In this document: positions 35,365 to 44,584 of the stretch, one piece after another | Position numbering within the stretch: the first letter of the stretch is position 1 | How the letters are laid out: each line of letters starts with the position of its first letter | From: Mycolicibacterium fluoranthenivorans | Lineage (GTDB): Bacteria; Actinomycetota; Actinomycetes; Mycobacteriales; Mycobacteriaceae | Assembly: GCF_011758805.1 (NCBI RefSeq) | Contig: NZ_JAANOW010000001.1 | Span: 3,472,001 to 3,536,000 of the forward strand | Direction of reading: 5' to 3' | Length of the DNA stretch: 64,000 bases | Notes under the pieces: generated by a model | Database searches by the model: none | Seen by the model: only the letters and a program-made list of their open reading frames with translations | What the model was told of the DNA's origin: nothing | Program-made: the position numbers and the translations under genes

Positions 35365-37575
35365 ATGACCGAGCGCGTGACCGTCGGGAATCTTCGGGTT
35401 GCCAAGGTGCTGCACGATTTCATCACCAACGAGGCGCTGCCCGGCACCGGAGTAGATCCCGACAGCTTCTGGGCCGGTGTCGACAAGGTCGTCACCGATC
35501 TGGCGCCCAAGAACCAGGATCTGCTGGCCCGTCGCGACGACCTGCAGGCGCAGATCGACAAGTGGCACCGCGCCCGGCTGATCGGCGAGTTCGACGCCGC
35601 CGGCTACAAGGCTTTCCTCGCCGAAATCGGTTATCTGCAGCCCGAACCCGCGGACTTCACCATCACCACCTCCGGGGTGGACACCGAGATCACCAGCACC
35701 GCCGGCCCGCAGCTGGTGGTGCCGATCCTCAACGCCCGGTTCGCGCTGAACGCCGCCAATGCCCGCTGGGGCTCGCTGTACGACGCGCTGTACGGCACCG
35801 ATGTGATCAGTGAGGACGACGGCGCCGAGAAGGGCACCGGTTACAACCGCGTTCGCGGTGACAAGGTCATCGCCTACGCCCGCAACTTCCTCGATCAGGC
35901 CGTGCCGCTGGCGTCGGGCTCGTGGTCGGAGATCACGGGACTCAAGATCGACGACGAGCACCAGCTCGAGGCGACCCTCGGCGACGGCCTCTCGGTCGGC
36001 CTGGCCAACGCCGACCAGTTCGTCGGCTACACCGGTGACCTGGGTTCGCCGTCCTGGTCGGTGCTGCTGGTCAACCACGGCCTGCACATCGAGATCCTGG
36101 TGGACCCCGAATCGCCCGTCGGCTCCACCGATGCGGCCGGCATCAAGGATGTCGTGCTGGAGTCGGCGATCACCACGATCATGGACTTCGAGGACTCGGT
36201 GGCCGCCGTCGACGCCGACGACAAGGTGCTCGGGTACCGCAACTGGCTGGGGCTCAATCGCGGCGACCTGGCCGAAGAGGTGAGCAAGGGCGGCAAGTCC
36301 TTCACCCGCGTGCTGAACCCGGACCGCACCTTCACCCGCCCCGACGGTGCCGGCGAGTTGTCGCTGCCCGGGCGCAGCCTGCTGTTCGTTCGCAACGTGG
36401 GCCACCTGATGACCAATGACGCGATCGTGGATGCCGAGGGCAACGAGATCCCCGAAGGCATCCAGGACGCGTTGTTCACCGGTCTGATCGCCATCCACGG
36501 CCTGAAGGACGGCTCGGAGAACGACGGCGCCAACGGTCCCCACAAGAACAGCCGCACCGGCTCGGTGTACATCGTCAAGCCCAAGATGCACGGGCCGGAC
36601 GAGGTCGCGTTCACCTGTGAGCTGTTCAGCCGCGTCGAGGACGTGCTGGGCCTGCCGCAGGCCACCCTCAAAGTGGGCATCATGGACGAGGAACGCCGCA
36701 CGACGCTCAACCTCAAGGCGTGTATCCAGGCGGCCGCCAACCGGGTGGTGTTCATCAACACCGGTTTCCTGGACCGCACCGGCGACGAGATCCACACCTC
36801 GATGGAGGCCGGCCCGATGATCCGCAAGGGCGCCATGAAGTCCCAGCCGTGGATCAAGGCCTACGAGGACGCCAACGTCGACACCGGCCTGGCCACCGGG
36901 CTGTCCGGCCGGGCCCAGATCGGCAAGGGTATGTGGGCGATGACCGACCTGATGGCCGATATGGTCGAGCAGAAGATCGGCCAGCCCAAGGCGGGCGCGA
37001 CCACGGCGTGGGTGCCCTCCCCGACCGCGGCCACCCTGCACGCCATGCACTACCACGAGGTGGACGTCTACGCGGTACAGGCCGAGCTCAAGGGCAAGAC
37101 CCGCGCCACCATCGATGAGCTGCTGACCATCCCGCTGTCCGGCGAGCTGGCCTGGGCCCCGGAGGAGATCCGCGAGGAGGTCGACAACAACTGCCAGTCC
37201 ATCCTCGGCTACGTGGTGCGCTGGATCGACGCCGGCGTCGGCTGCTCCAAGGTGCCCGATATCCACAACGTCGCGCTGATGGAGGACCGCGCCACGCTGC
37301 GCATCTCCAGCCAGTTGCTGGCCAACTGGTTGCGCCACGGTGTCATCACCGAAGAGGATGTCAAGGCCAGCCTGCGCCGGATGGCCGCCATCGTCGACGA
37401 GCAGAACTCCGGTGACGCCGACTACCTGCCGATGGCTCCGGACCCGGATGCCAGTATTGCTTTCCAGGCCGCTCAGGAGCTCGTGCTGTCCGGCTGCCAG
37501 CAGCCCAACGGCTACACCGAACCGATCCTGCACCGGCGCCGCCGGGAGTTCAAAGCCCGCGCCGCCACTTCGTAA
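35365..37575 (+). CDS. glcB: malate synthase G
   Basis: A 736-residue monomeric malate synthase that condenses glyoxylate with acetyl-CoA to malate in the glyoxylate shunt, acting in the cytoplasm. Conserved stretches include [41 protein letters not shown] (active-site loop), [17 protein letters not shown] and the C-terminal helical plug [21 protein letters not shown]. It begins [15 protein letters not shown] like the M. tuberculosis enzyme Rv1837c (741 residues). AGGGAGGA precedes the ATG, and a TAAACT hexamer at 35335-35340 may be its -10 element. Confidence 0.96.
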   Translation: MTERVTVGNLRVAKVLHDFITNEALPGTGVDPDSFWAGVDKVVTDLAPKNQDLLARRDDLQAQIDKWHRARLIGEFDAAGYKAFLAEIGYLQPEPADFTITTSGVDTEITSTAGPQLVVPILNARFALNAANARWGSLYDALYGTDVISEDDGAEKGTGYNRVRGDKVIAYARNFLDQAVPLASGSWSEITGLKIDDEHQLEATLGDGLSVGLANADQFVGYTGDLGSPSWSVLLVNHGLHIEILVDPESPVGSTDAAGIKDVVLESAITTIMDFEDSVAAVDADDKVLGYRNWLGLNRGDLAEEVSKGGKSFTRVLNPDRTFTRPDGAGELSLPGRSLLFVRNVGHLMTNDAIVDAEGNEIPEGIQDALFTGLIAIHGLKDGSENDGANGPHKNSRTGSVYIVKPKMHGPDEVAFTCELFSRVEDVLGLPQATLKVGIMDEERRTTLNLKACIQAAANRVVFINTGFLDRTGDEIHTSMEAGPMIRKGAMKSQPWIKAYEDANVDTGLATGLSGRAQIGKGMWAMTDLMADMVEQKIGQPKAGATTAWVPSPTAATLHAMHYHEVDVYAVQAELKGKTRATIDELLTIPLSGELAWAPEEIREEVDNNCQSILGYVVRWIDAGVGCSKVPDIHNVALMEDRATLRISSQLLANWLRHGVITEEDVKASLRRMAAIVDEQNSGDADYLPMAPDPDASIAFQAAQELVLSGCQQPNGYTEPILHRRRREFKARAATS

Positions 37576-37589
37576 CTCGAAAGCGGCTG

Positions 37590-37608
37590 CCCCGGAAGAT
37601 CTTCGGGG
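37590..37608 (+). terminator. weak hairpin after glcB
   Basis: CCCCGGAAGATCTTCGGGG forms about seven pairs including one wobble and lies 15 bp past the glcB stop. It runs into a copy of the dispersed repeat (37605-37624). A larger alternative pairing CGGCT (37584-37588) with AGCCG (37626-37630) encloses the repeat. Confidence 0.4.
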
Positions 37609-37624
37609 CGAGCGAAGCGACGGG
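37605..37624 (+). repeat. dispersed 20-mer between glcB and the VWA gene
   Basis: Exact intergenic copy of GGGGCGAGCGAAGCGACGGG, partly overlapping the hairpin after glcB. Confidence 0.9.
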
Positions 37625-37658
37625 TAGCCGATCGACACGACGAGTACAAAGGTGAGGG

Positions 37659-39629
37659 ATGGGCAGGCACAGCATTCCCGGACCGGACGATTCCGCCGAC
37701 GACTACCAGGACCCCGGCCGGCGGGACTCCGGACCCGTCGAGCCTGACGCGTCACCACTGCGCGGGTACCAGGACGAGGCCGGCGGTGCTGCCCCGGGTG
37801 ACGGCTTCTTCGCCGGGAGCCAGGGCGAGCCCGACGAGCCACCCACCCGGGCGCTGACGACGACGGGCTCACAGCGCACCTGGGACTCCGGCGAATGGAC
37901 CGGTAGCCACCGGGCCATCACCCCCGGCCGGCGCAAGGTGAGCCCGGCCGTGATCGCCGCCCTGGTCGCCGTCGTCGTGGTGGTCGGTGCCTTCATCCTG
38001 TGGCGCTTCTTCGGCGACGCGCTGTCCAGCCGCAGCCAGCAGGCCGCGGCCCGGTGCGTGGAGGGTGAGGTCACCGTCGCGGTACTGGCCGATCCCACGA
38101 TCGCCGATCAGGTGCGCACGCTGGCCGACACCTACAGCAAGACCGCCGACCCGGTGGGCGACAAATGCGTGAAGGTCGCGGTGCAGCCGGCCGATTCCGA
38201 CGCCGTGATCAACGGCTTCGTCGGGCAGTGGCCCGGCGACCTCGGCGAGCGCCCGGCCTTGTGGATCCCGGCCAGCTCGGTATCGGAGGCCCGGCTGGAG
38301 AGTGCGGCCGGGGCCAAGACGGTGAGCAACAGCCGCCCGCTGGTCAGCTCCCCCGTCCTGCTGGCGATCCGGCCGGAACTCAAAGCGGCCCTGTCCCAGC
38401 AGAACTGGTCGACGCTTCCGGCACTGCAGAACAACCCGTCCGGGCTGGACGATCTGAACCTGCCCGGGTGGGGGGCACTCAAGTTGGCGCTTCCGCTGAC
38501 GGGCGACGCCGATGCGACCTATCTGGCCGCGGAAGCCGTCGCGGCCGCCTCGGCACCGCAGGGTGCGCCGGCCACCGCGGGGGTGGGTGCGGTGCACACC
38601 CTGCTCGCCGGTCAGCCCAAGCTCGCCGACACGAATGCCACCACCGCGTTGGATGCGCTCGTGAACGCCGCCGACCCGGCCGCTGCCCCCGTGCACGCCG
38701 TGGTCACCACCGAACAGCAGTTGTTCAAGCGCGGCGCCGACCTGCCCGACGCGGCCCAGAAGCTCGGCTCCTGGACACCCCCGGGACCGGCGGCAGTCGC
38801 GGATTATCCGGCGGTGCTGCTCGGCGGTGACTGGTTGTCGCAGGAGCAGATCAGCGCGGCCAGCGAATTCGACCGGTTCATGCGCAAACCGGACCAACTG
38901 GCCGAGTTCGCCAAGGCCGGTTTCCGCGCCGAGGGCGCAGCGGCCCCGCAGAGCCCGGTGACCGATTTCGCGCCGATGGCCCAGCCGCTGTCGGTCGGCG
39001 ACAACGAAACCCGGGCCACCATGGCTGCCGGCATCAGCGCACCTGCCCAGGGCCAGACCGTGACGATCATGCTGGACCAGTCGATGAACACCGACGAGGG
39101 CGGCAAGAGCAGGCTGGCCAATGTGACCACCGCACTCGATGCGCGACTGCAGGCGCTGCCCGCCGGCTCGGCCGTCGGCTTGTGGACCTTCGACGGCGTG
39201 GCGGGCCGGTCGGAAGTCAGTACCGGACCTCTCGCTGACCCCGTCGGCGGCCAGCCCCGCTCGGCCGTCCTCAAATCCAGCCTGGACGGGCAGACGGCAT
39301 CCGGTGGCGGCGCGGTGTCGTTCACCACGCTGCGCCTGGTCTACGGGGAGGCGCTGTCCGCGTTCCGGGACGGCCAGCCCAATTCGGTCCTGGTGATCAC
39401 CGCCGGACCGCACACCGACCAGAGTCTGGACGGCTCTGGTTTGGTGGACTACATCAAGGGCGCCGCCAACCCGGCTCGGCCGGTCGCGGTAAACGTCATC
39501 GATTTCGGCTCCGACTCCGATCGCGCCACCTGGGAGGCCGTCGCCCAGGCCAGCGGTGGCCAGTATCAGAACGTGCCCAACTCCGTCGGCCCCGAGCTGG
39601 CGGCCGCGGTCGCCTCGGCCCTGGGCTAG
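37659..39629 (+). CDS. single-pass membrane protein with substrate-binding-like and VWA-like domains
   Basis: A 656-residue protein, apparent Rv1836c orthologue (677 residues). Order: acidic cytoplasmic N-terminus (1-85), one membrane helix VSPAVIAALVAVVVVVGAFILWRFF (about 88-112), then an extracytoplasmic substrate-binding-protein-like region from about 125 to 430. A von Willebrand A domain follows from about 465 to the end. The MIDAS-type motif reads MLDQSMNTDEGG, so the canonical DxSxS is degenerate (DQSMN). A role in the cell envelope is likely but its ligand is unknown. Confidence 0.85.
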   Translation: MGRHSIPGPDDSADDYQDPGRRDSGPVEPDASPLRGYQDEAGGAAPGDGFFAGSQGEPDEPPTRALTTTGSQRTWDSGEWTGSHRAITPGRRKVSPAVIAALVAVVVVVGAFILWRFFGDALSSRSQQAAARCVEGEVTVAVLADPTIADQVRTLADTYSKTADPVGDKCVKVAVQPADSDAVINGFVGQWPGDLGERPALWIPASSVSEARLESAAGAKTVSNSRPLVSSPVLLAIRPELKAALSQQNWSTLPALQNNPSGLDDLNLPGWGALKLALPLTGDADATYLAAEAVAAASAPQGAPATAGVGAVHTLLAGQPKLADTNATTALDALVNAADPAAAPVHAVVTTEQQLFKRGADLPDAAQKLGSWTPPGPAAVADYPAVLLGGDWLSQEQISAASEFDRFMRKPDQLAEFAKAGFRAEGAAAPQSPVTDFAPMAQPLSVGDNETRATMAAGISAPAQGQTVTIMLDQSMNTDEGGKSRLANVTTALDARLQALPAGSAVGLWTFDGVAGRSEVSTGPLADPVGGQPRSAVLKSSLDGQTASGGGAVSFTTLRLVYGEALSAFRDGQPNSVLVITAGPHTDQSLDGSGLVDYIKGAANPARPVAVNVIDFGSDSDRATWEAVAQASGGQYQNVPNSVGPELAAAVASALG

Positions 39630-40492
39630 GGAGCCAGCAGGTCGAGTGCGCTGCGGGCGAACAACTCCGGCACCTCGACCTGTGGGTAATGCCCCACACC
39701 GGGCAGTTCGGTGACCCGCGCGGCGGGCCGCAGCTCGCGCAGGCCGTCGAGCACATTGACGGTGGCCACCGGGTCCTGCAGACCCCAGAGGAAACTCAGC
39801 GGTTTCGGCCAGTCGGCCACTGCGCCGTGCCAGCGCCGGGCGTATCGCACCCGCTCGTCGAGGTAGGCGCAGAGCAGATGTGCGATGCGGTGACCGTCCT
39901 TGTAGGACAACAGTTCCCATTGCGCCCGGGCCTCATCGGGGCTCAGCGGATGGGCCGCGCTGAACAGCCGGGCGAAACCACGGGTGAAACCGGACCGGTT
40001 GGTCAGCCGGGACACCAACGGCCCCAATGGACCACGCAACAGTTTCTGGGCCGGACGCAGGCTGGCGCGGTCGAGGATGACGCTGCCGTTGGTGAGCACC
40101 GCGCGCTGCAGATCGAACGGCAGCGCCCCCTCCAGGTCGCGGGCCAGCAGTTCGGTGGCCACCGAGGTGCCCATATCGTGGGCGATCAGCACCACCGGAC
40201 CGGTCGTGGTCGCCGCGACGACCCGCTCGACCAGGTCGGCCTGCTCGAACAACGAGTAGCGATGCGGGTGCGGCTTGTCCGACAGACCGAACCCGAGAAA
40301 GTCCAGCGTCACCCAAGCCCGGTCGCCGAGGTGCCCGACGACCTCCCGGTAGTCGAACGAGCTGGACGGAAAACCGTGCAGCAGCAGGACGGTCGGGCCG
40401 GCACCGGGAGCCGATCGGACGAAGATCCGGCCGGCCGGGGTGTCCAGCGACCGGCCCCCATCGCGCCACGCGGCGACGGTCGGCGACAACAT
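39626..40492 (-). CDS. lipZ: alpha/beta hydrolase, LipZ/haloalkane dehalogenase-like
   Basis: A 288-residue hydrolase with HGFPSSSFDYRE (39-50, oxyanion hole) and an Asp nucleophile in LIAHDMGTSVATEL (Asp106). A C-terminal His is in GVGHYPQVEVPE. The Asp nucleophile places it with epoxide hydrolases and haloalkane dehalogenases rather than Ser esterases. Length, strand relative to gcvP and position match Rv1834 (lipZ) of M. tuberculosis. The stop overlaps the VWA-gene stop (4 bp, convergent). Confidence 0.82.
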   Translation of the reverse strand: MLSPTVAAWRDGGRSLDTPAGRIFVRSAPGAGPTVLLLHGFPSSSFDYREVVGHLGDRAWVTLDFLGFGLSDKPHPHRYSLFEQADLVERVVAATTTGPVVLIAHDMGTSVATELLARDLEGALPFDLQRAVLTNGSVILDRASLRPAQKLLRGPLGPLVSRLTNRSGFTRGFARLFSAAHPLSPDEARAQWELLSYKDGHRIAHLLCAYLDERVRYARRWHGAVADWPKPLSFLWGLQDPVATVNVLDGLRELRPAARVTELPGVGHYPQVEVPELFARSALDLLAP

Positions 40493-40506
40493 GCGGTATC
40501 CGTCCT

Positions 40507-40524
40507 CCCGTCGCTACGCTCGCC
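40507..40524 (-). repeat. degenerate copy of the dispersed repeat
   Basis: On the minus strand GGCGAGCGTAGCGACGGG, one mismatch from the 18-base core of the 20-mer. It lies in the 40-bp gap between gcvP and lipZ. Confidence 0.7.
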
Positions 40525-40532
40525 GCCTCAGG

Positions 40533-43361
40533 TTAGGCGAACGCCTCGACGGGCGGGCAGGAACACACCAGGTTGCGGTCACCGTAGGCGGCATCGATGC
40601 GCCGCACCGGCGGCCACACCTTGGGCCGGAAGCCCTTACCGAGCGGGTAGGCCGCCTGTTCCCTGGTGTACGGGTGCGACCACTGCTCGGTGAGCAGGCA
40701 TTCCGCGGTGTGCGGGGCGCCGCGCAGCGGGTTGTCGTCCGCGGGCCACACCCCCGAACCGACCTTGTCGATCTCGGCGCGGATGGCGATCATGGCGTCG
40801 CAGAAGGCGTCCACCTCGGCCAGGTTCTCGCTCTCGGTGGGCTCCACCATCAGCGTCCCGGCGACCGGGAAGCTCATGGTCGGCGCGTGGAAACCGAAGT
40901 CCGCCAACCGCTTCGCCACATCGTCGACGGTGACGCCGGTGGTCTTGGTGATCGTGGTGAGATCCAGGATGCACTCGTGGGCCACCATGCCGTTCTCCCC
41001 GGTGTAGAGCACCGGGTAGTACTCGTCGAGCCGGCGGGCGATGTAGTTGGCCGAGGCGATCGCGGTCAGCGAGGCCTTGCGCAGGCCCACACCACCCATC
41101 ATTCGGATGTAGGCCCAGGTGATCGGCAGGATCGAGGCCGACCCGTACGGTGCCGCCGACACCGTCAGCTCGTCACCGAGCTCGGCAGCCAAGGGGTGCC
41201 CGGGCAGGTACGGCGCCAGGTGCGCGCGCACCGCCACCGGCCCCACTCCGGGGCCCCCGCCGCCGTGCGGGATGCAGAACGTCTTGTGCAGGTTGAGATG
41301 ACTGACATCGCCGCCGAACCTGCCCGGCCGGGCCAACCCGACCAGGGCGTTGAGGTTCGCGCCGTCGATGTACACCTGGCCGCCGGCGTCATGGGTGGCC
41401 GCGCAGATCTCGGCCACATCGTGCTCGTACACGCCGTGCGTCGAGGGGTACGTGATCATCAGGGCGGCAAGGTTTTCCGCGTGTTGGGCGATCTTGGCGC
41501 GCAGATCGTCGAGGTCCACGTCACCGTTGCCGCGGCAGGCCACCACCACCACCCGCATACCCGCGAGCGCCGCCGAGGCCGCGTTCGTACCGTGCGCACT
41601 GGACGGGATGAGGCACACGTCGCGCTGGCCCTGGCCCCGCTCGGCGTGATAGGCCTGGATGGCCAACAGGCCGGCGTACTCCCCCTGCGACCCGGCATTG
41701 GGCTGCAACGAGATCTCGTCGTAGCCGGTGACCGCCGTGAGCCAGTCCTGCAGATCGGCGATCAGCCGACGCAGACCGGGGGTGTCCGACGCCGGCGAAA
41801 AGGGATGCTGGCGTGCGAATTCCGGCCAGGTGATGGGTTCCATCTCCGCGGTCGCGTTGAGCTTCATGGTGCACGAGCCGAGCGGGATCATGGTGCGATC
41901 CAGGGCCAGGTCCTTGTCGGCGAGGCTGCGCAGGTAGCGCATCATCGCCGTCTCGGTGCGGTATGTCGTGAAGGCCGGGTGGGTCAGGAATTCCGTCGTG
42001 CGGGTGGCGATATCGGCTGCGCCGGGCTCGGCGGCCGGCACGCCGAATGATTCCAGCACCGCGGCGACGTGCGCCTCGGTGGTGACCTCGTCGCAGGCGA
42101 CCGACACGTGGTCGGCGTCCACCCGCCACAGATTGATCCCTCTGCCCTTGGCCGCGGCCACGATCTCGTCGGCGCGGCCCGGCACCCGGGCCAGCACGGT
42201 GTCGAAGAAGTCCGGGTGCACCAGCGCCTCGCCCAGGCCGGCGGCGATCGCGGCGGCCCGGCTGTGCACGCGGCGCGCGATGGCGGTGAGCCCGTCGGCG
42301 CCGTGGTAGCTGGCATACATGGCGGCCATCACCGCCAGCAACACCTGAGCGGTACAGATGTTGCTGGTGGCCTTGTCCCGGCGGATGTGCTGCTCGCGGG
42401 TCTGCAGGGACAGCCGATATGCCGCGTTCCCGTCCGCGTCCTGCGAGACCCCGACGAGGCGCCCGGGCAGCTGGCGGGCGTGCTTGGTGTGCACCGCGAG
42501 ATAACCGGCGTGCGGGCCGCCGAAGCCCATCGGCACCCCGAATCGCTGGGTGGTGCCGAAGGCGACGTCAGCGCCGATCTCGCCGGGCGGGGCGATCAGG
42601 GTGAGCGCCAGCAGATCGGCTCCGACCGCGACCAGGGCGCCACGGTCGTGGGCCTCGGTCACCAGTGCGGTCCAGTCCCGGAGCACGCCGCTGGCCCCCG
42701 GCTGCTGCACGATGACACCGAAGAAATCGCCGTCGGGCAGACCGTGCTGCAGGTCGGCGGTGACGATCTCGATGCCGAGCGGCCGGGCGCGGGTGGCCAG
42801 CACCGCCGCGGTCTGCGGGTAGACGTCGGCATCGACCAGAAGTCGGGTGGCCGAGCCTTTCACCGCGCGGTGCATCAGCGTCATGGCCTCGGCGGCGGCG
42901 GTGCCCTCGTCGAGCATCGACGCGTTCGCCACGTCCAGCCCGGTCAGATCGCTGACCATGGTCTGGAAGTTGAGCAGTGCTTCGAGGCGGCCCTGACTGA
43001 TCTCCGGCTGATACGGCGTGTACGCGGTGTACCAGGCGGGGTTCTCAAGAATGTTGCGGCGCAACACCGGTGGGGTGAAGGTGTCGAAGTAGCCCTGCCC
43101 GATCATCGACACGGCCACGGTATTGGAGTCGGCCAGCGCGCGCAGTTCGGCCAGCGACTCCTCCTCGCTGGCGGGTGCGGGTAGCTGATCCAGCCCCGGC
43201 GCCAGCCCGTCTGCGGTCACCGCGTCGAGAATGCCCGCCGGCAGCGCCAAGGCGGCGAGTTCGTCCAGGGAGTCGACACCGATGACCTGCAGCATCGTGG
43301 CGATGGCGGCGGCGTCGGGTCCGATATGGCGATCGGCGAAGCCGAAGTGGTCGATAGACAC
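40533..43361 (-). CDS. gcvP: glycine dehydrogenase (decarboxylating), P-protein
   Basis: A 942-residue single-chain P-protein of the glycine cleavage system; it decarboxylates glycine and passes aminomethyl to lipoyl-GcvH. The PLP Lys is in [16 protein letters not shown]. The N-terminal half begins [15 protein letters not shown], and [20 protein letters not shown] is conserved. The frame extends to 43490 through the riboswitch, but the GTG at 43361 has GGGGAG five bases upstream and gives the family length (941 in M. tuberculosis). It is controlled by the glycine riboswitch upstream. GcvT is not in the window; GcvH is 5 kb away. Confidence 0.95.
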   Translation of the reverse strand: MSIDHFGFADRHIGPDAAAIATMLQVIGVDSLDELAALALPAGILDAVTADGLAPGLDQLPAPASEEESLAELRALADSNTVAVSMIGQGYFDTFTPPVLRRNILENPAWYTAYTPYQPEISQGRLEALLNFQTMVSDLTGLDVANASMLDEGTAAAEAMTLMHRAVKGSATRLLVDADVYPQTAAVLATRARPLGIEIVTADLQHGLPDGDFFGVIVQQPGASGVLRDWTALVTEAHDRGALVAVGADLLALTLIAPPGEIGADVAFGTTQRFGVPMGFGGPHAGYLAVHTKHARQLPGRLVGVSQDADGNAAYRLSLQTREQHIRRDKATSNICTAQVLLAVMAAMYASYHGADGLTAIARRVHSRAAAIAAGLGEALVHPDFFDTVLARVPGRADEIVAAAKGRGINLWRVDADHVSVACDEVTTEAHVAAVLESFGVPAAEPGAADIATRTTEFLTHPAFTTYRTETAMMRYLRSLADKDLALDRTMIPLGSCTMKLNATAEMEPITWPEFARQHPFSPASDTPGLRRLIADLQDWLTAVTGYDEISLQPNAGSQGEYAGLLAIQAYHAERGQGQRDVCLIPSSAHGTNAASAALAGMRVVVVACRGNGDVDLDDLRAKIAQHAENLAALMITYPSTHGVYEHDVAEICAATHDAGGQVYIDGANLNALVGLARPGRFGGDVSHLNLHKTFCIPHGGGGPGVGPVAVRAHLAPYLPGHPLAAELGDELTVSAAPYGSASILPITWAYIRMMGGVGLRKASLTAIASANYIARRLDEYYPVLYTGENGMVAHECILDLTTITKTTGVTVDDVAKRLADFGFHAPTMSFPVAGTLMVEPTESENLAEVDAFCDAMIAIRAEIDKVGSGVWPADDNPLRGAPHTAECLLTEQWSHPYTREQAAYPLGKGFRPKVWPPVRRIDAAYGDRNLVCSCPPVEAFA

Positions 43362-43406
43362 GAGATCTCCCCTGGGTCGAGGGCGCGGGCGGGCGCGTAA
43401 AACCGC

Positions 43407-43600
43407 GTCCTCTCCCTCTGTCGGGGCGCCTGAGAGATTCGGCGGCGGCTCGCTGCCTTTCCCCATGGGCGGATGCGCAGGACGCACCACTTTCCAGAGG
43501 CATCGGGGCCATGCGCGGTCCGGGGTGCCTGAGAGGTTGACGGAGAGGTATTGCTCCTTCGGCGTCCGTGACTGGCCGTCACGGAACTCTCCCGCACAAG
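43407..43600 (-). ncRNA. tandem glycine riboswitch (gcvT type)
   Basis: On the minus strand two successive glycine aptamers are visible. The first has GCGGGAGAG, CGCCGAAGGAGCAA and CCTCTCAGGCACC. The second has CTCTGGAAAGTG, CCATGGGGAAAGG, ATCTCTCAGGCGCC and GACAGAGGGAGAGG. The GAAGGAGCAA and CTCTCAGGC elements are hallmarks of the class. It lies 46 bp upstream of gcvP and should switch expression on with glycine. Ends are approximate. Confidence 0.93.
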
Positions 43601-43617
43601 GGCGATGCCCCGACAGC

Positions 43618-44250
43618 TTAGCCGATCTTGCGGTCGCGGCTCTTTCGCCGGGAAGCGAGTTCGTCCTCGGGGGCGGCGATCGACTCGCCGCCGTCGGCGC
43701 GTTCGCCCGGGAAGTCGGCGATGGCGCCGGTCAGTTCCCGCATGGCACCCGAGACCGCGATACCGAACACACCCTGACCGCCTTGGAGGAGGTCGACGAC
43801 CTCTTCGGCGGAGGTGCACTCGTAGACGGTGGTGCCGTCGGAGAACAGCGTGATGTTGGCCAGGTCCTGCACACCGCGCTGACGCAGATGATCGACCGCG
43901 ACGCGGATGTTGTGCAGGGAGATGCCGGTGTCGAGCAGGCGCTTGACGATCTTCAGGACCAAGATGTCCTTGAAGGAGTACAGCCGCTGGCTGCCGGAAC
44001 CGGCCGCACCGCGGATGGAGGGCACCACCAGCGAGGTGCGGGCCCAGTAGTCGAGCTGGCGGTAGGTGATACCCGCGATCTGGCAGGCGCTCGGACCGCG
44101 GTAGCCGACCAGCTCATCCGGTACCGAATCGTCCGGGAACAAGCCACCCTGCACGGGCTCGCTGACGCTGCCGCTCACCGCCGGCACGGGGTCGCCACTG
44201 GTGGACAGATCCAACTCCCCCTGATGTGGCGTGCGTGGCGTGTCGCCCAC
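43618..44250 (-). CDS. MerR-family transcriptional regulator (Rv1830-like)
   Basis: A 210-residue regulator with a disordered N-terminus (1-45) and a MerR winged helix at about 48-120: [27 protein letters not shown], then [36 protein letters not shown]. The C-terminal part [26 protein letters not shown] is a small effector or dimer domain. The Rv1830 orthologue (McdR) has been linked to cell division and growth. A dyad upstream (44321-44342) may be its own operator. Confidence 0.9.
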   Translation of the reverse strand: MGDTPRTPHQGELDLSTSGDPVPAVSGSVSEPVQGGLFPDDSVPDELVGYRGPSACQIAGITYRQLDYWARTSLVVPSIRGAAGSGSQRLYSFKDILVLKIVKRLLDTGISLHNIRVAVDHLRQRGVQDLANITLFSDGTTVYECTSAEEVVDLLQGGQGVFGIAVSGAMRELTGAIADFPGERADGGESIAAPEDELASRRKSRDRKIG

Positions 44251-44320
44251 AATCCATCCTCTCCGCCGATCGATTCCGGCCCCATGACCTGCACAGCGTC
44301 ACGTTTGCCCAGTTTCGAAT

Positions 44321-44342
44321 GTGTCGAGCATACGCTCAACAC
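44321..44342 (-). promoter_or_regulatory. dyad upstream of the MerR gene
   Basis: GTGTCGAGC-ATAC-GCTCAACAC: 9-bp arms with one mismatch and a 4-bp spacer, 71 bp before the MerR start. Size and place fit a MerR-type operator, suggesting autoregulation. Confidence 0.45.
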
Positions 44343-44504
44343 GCTCCTGTCACTGCTCGTCGTGTCAAAGTATGGCTGCCCGTTTCACAGTCGGCCCACA
44401 CACGCCCCGCGTGTCGACGTCACGAGACGTATCCGTGATCTGGGCGACTCGCATGTGCCTCACCGACTTAGCGGGCGACGGCCCGGGGCTACGTCACAGT
44501 GACA

Positions 44505-44530
44505 CCGTGATACCCGGCGGGGTATCACGG
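44505..44530 (+). promoter_or_regulatory. perfect 26-bp palindrome, CsoR/CstR-like operator
   Basis: Arms CCGTGATACCC (44505-44515) and GGGTATCACGG (44520-44530) pair perfectly around GGCG. The ATACCC-4-GGGTAT core is what CsoR/CstR/FrmR-family repressors bind (CstR is a persulfide sensor). It lies 55 bp before the YeeE/YedE gene, so control by sulfur status is plausible. Confidence 0.65.
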
Positions 44531-44584
44531 AGATATGGCCGTTTTCCTGCACCACGCACCGTCGGCGGCGTTCGGCGTCCGGCC

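Larger units (their letters stand above)
44251..44584. other. 334-bp divergent intergenic region
   Basis: Lies between the MerR regulator and the YeeE/YedE-like gene. It holds the dyad at 44321-44342 and the palindrome at 44505-44530. Open frames here are weak and show no domain. Confidence 0.6.

Noticed and set aside
34315..37872. 1185-codon open frame on the minus strand
   Set aside because: It is antisense to glcB and neighbours; the absence of stops comes from high third-position GC of the real genes, and the translation shows no domain.
40440..42050. 536-codon plus-strand frame
   Set aside because: Shadow of gcvP, whose PLP site and full length are clear on the minus strand.
43362..43490. 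N-terminal extension of GcvP
   Set aside because: It is translated riboswitch sequence; the GTG at 43361 has its own ribosome site and gives the family length.
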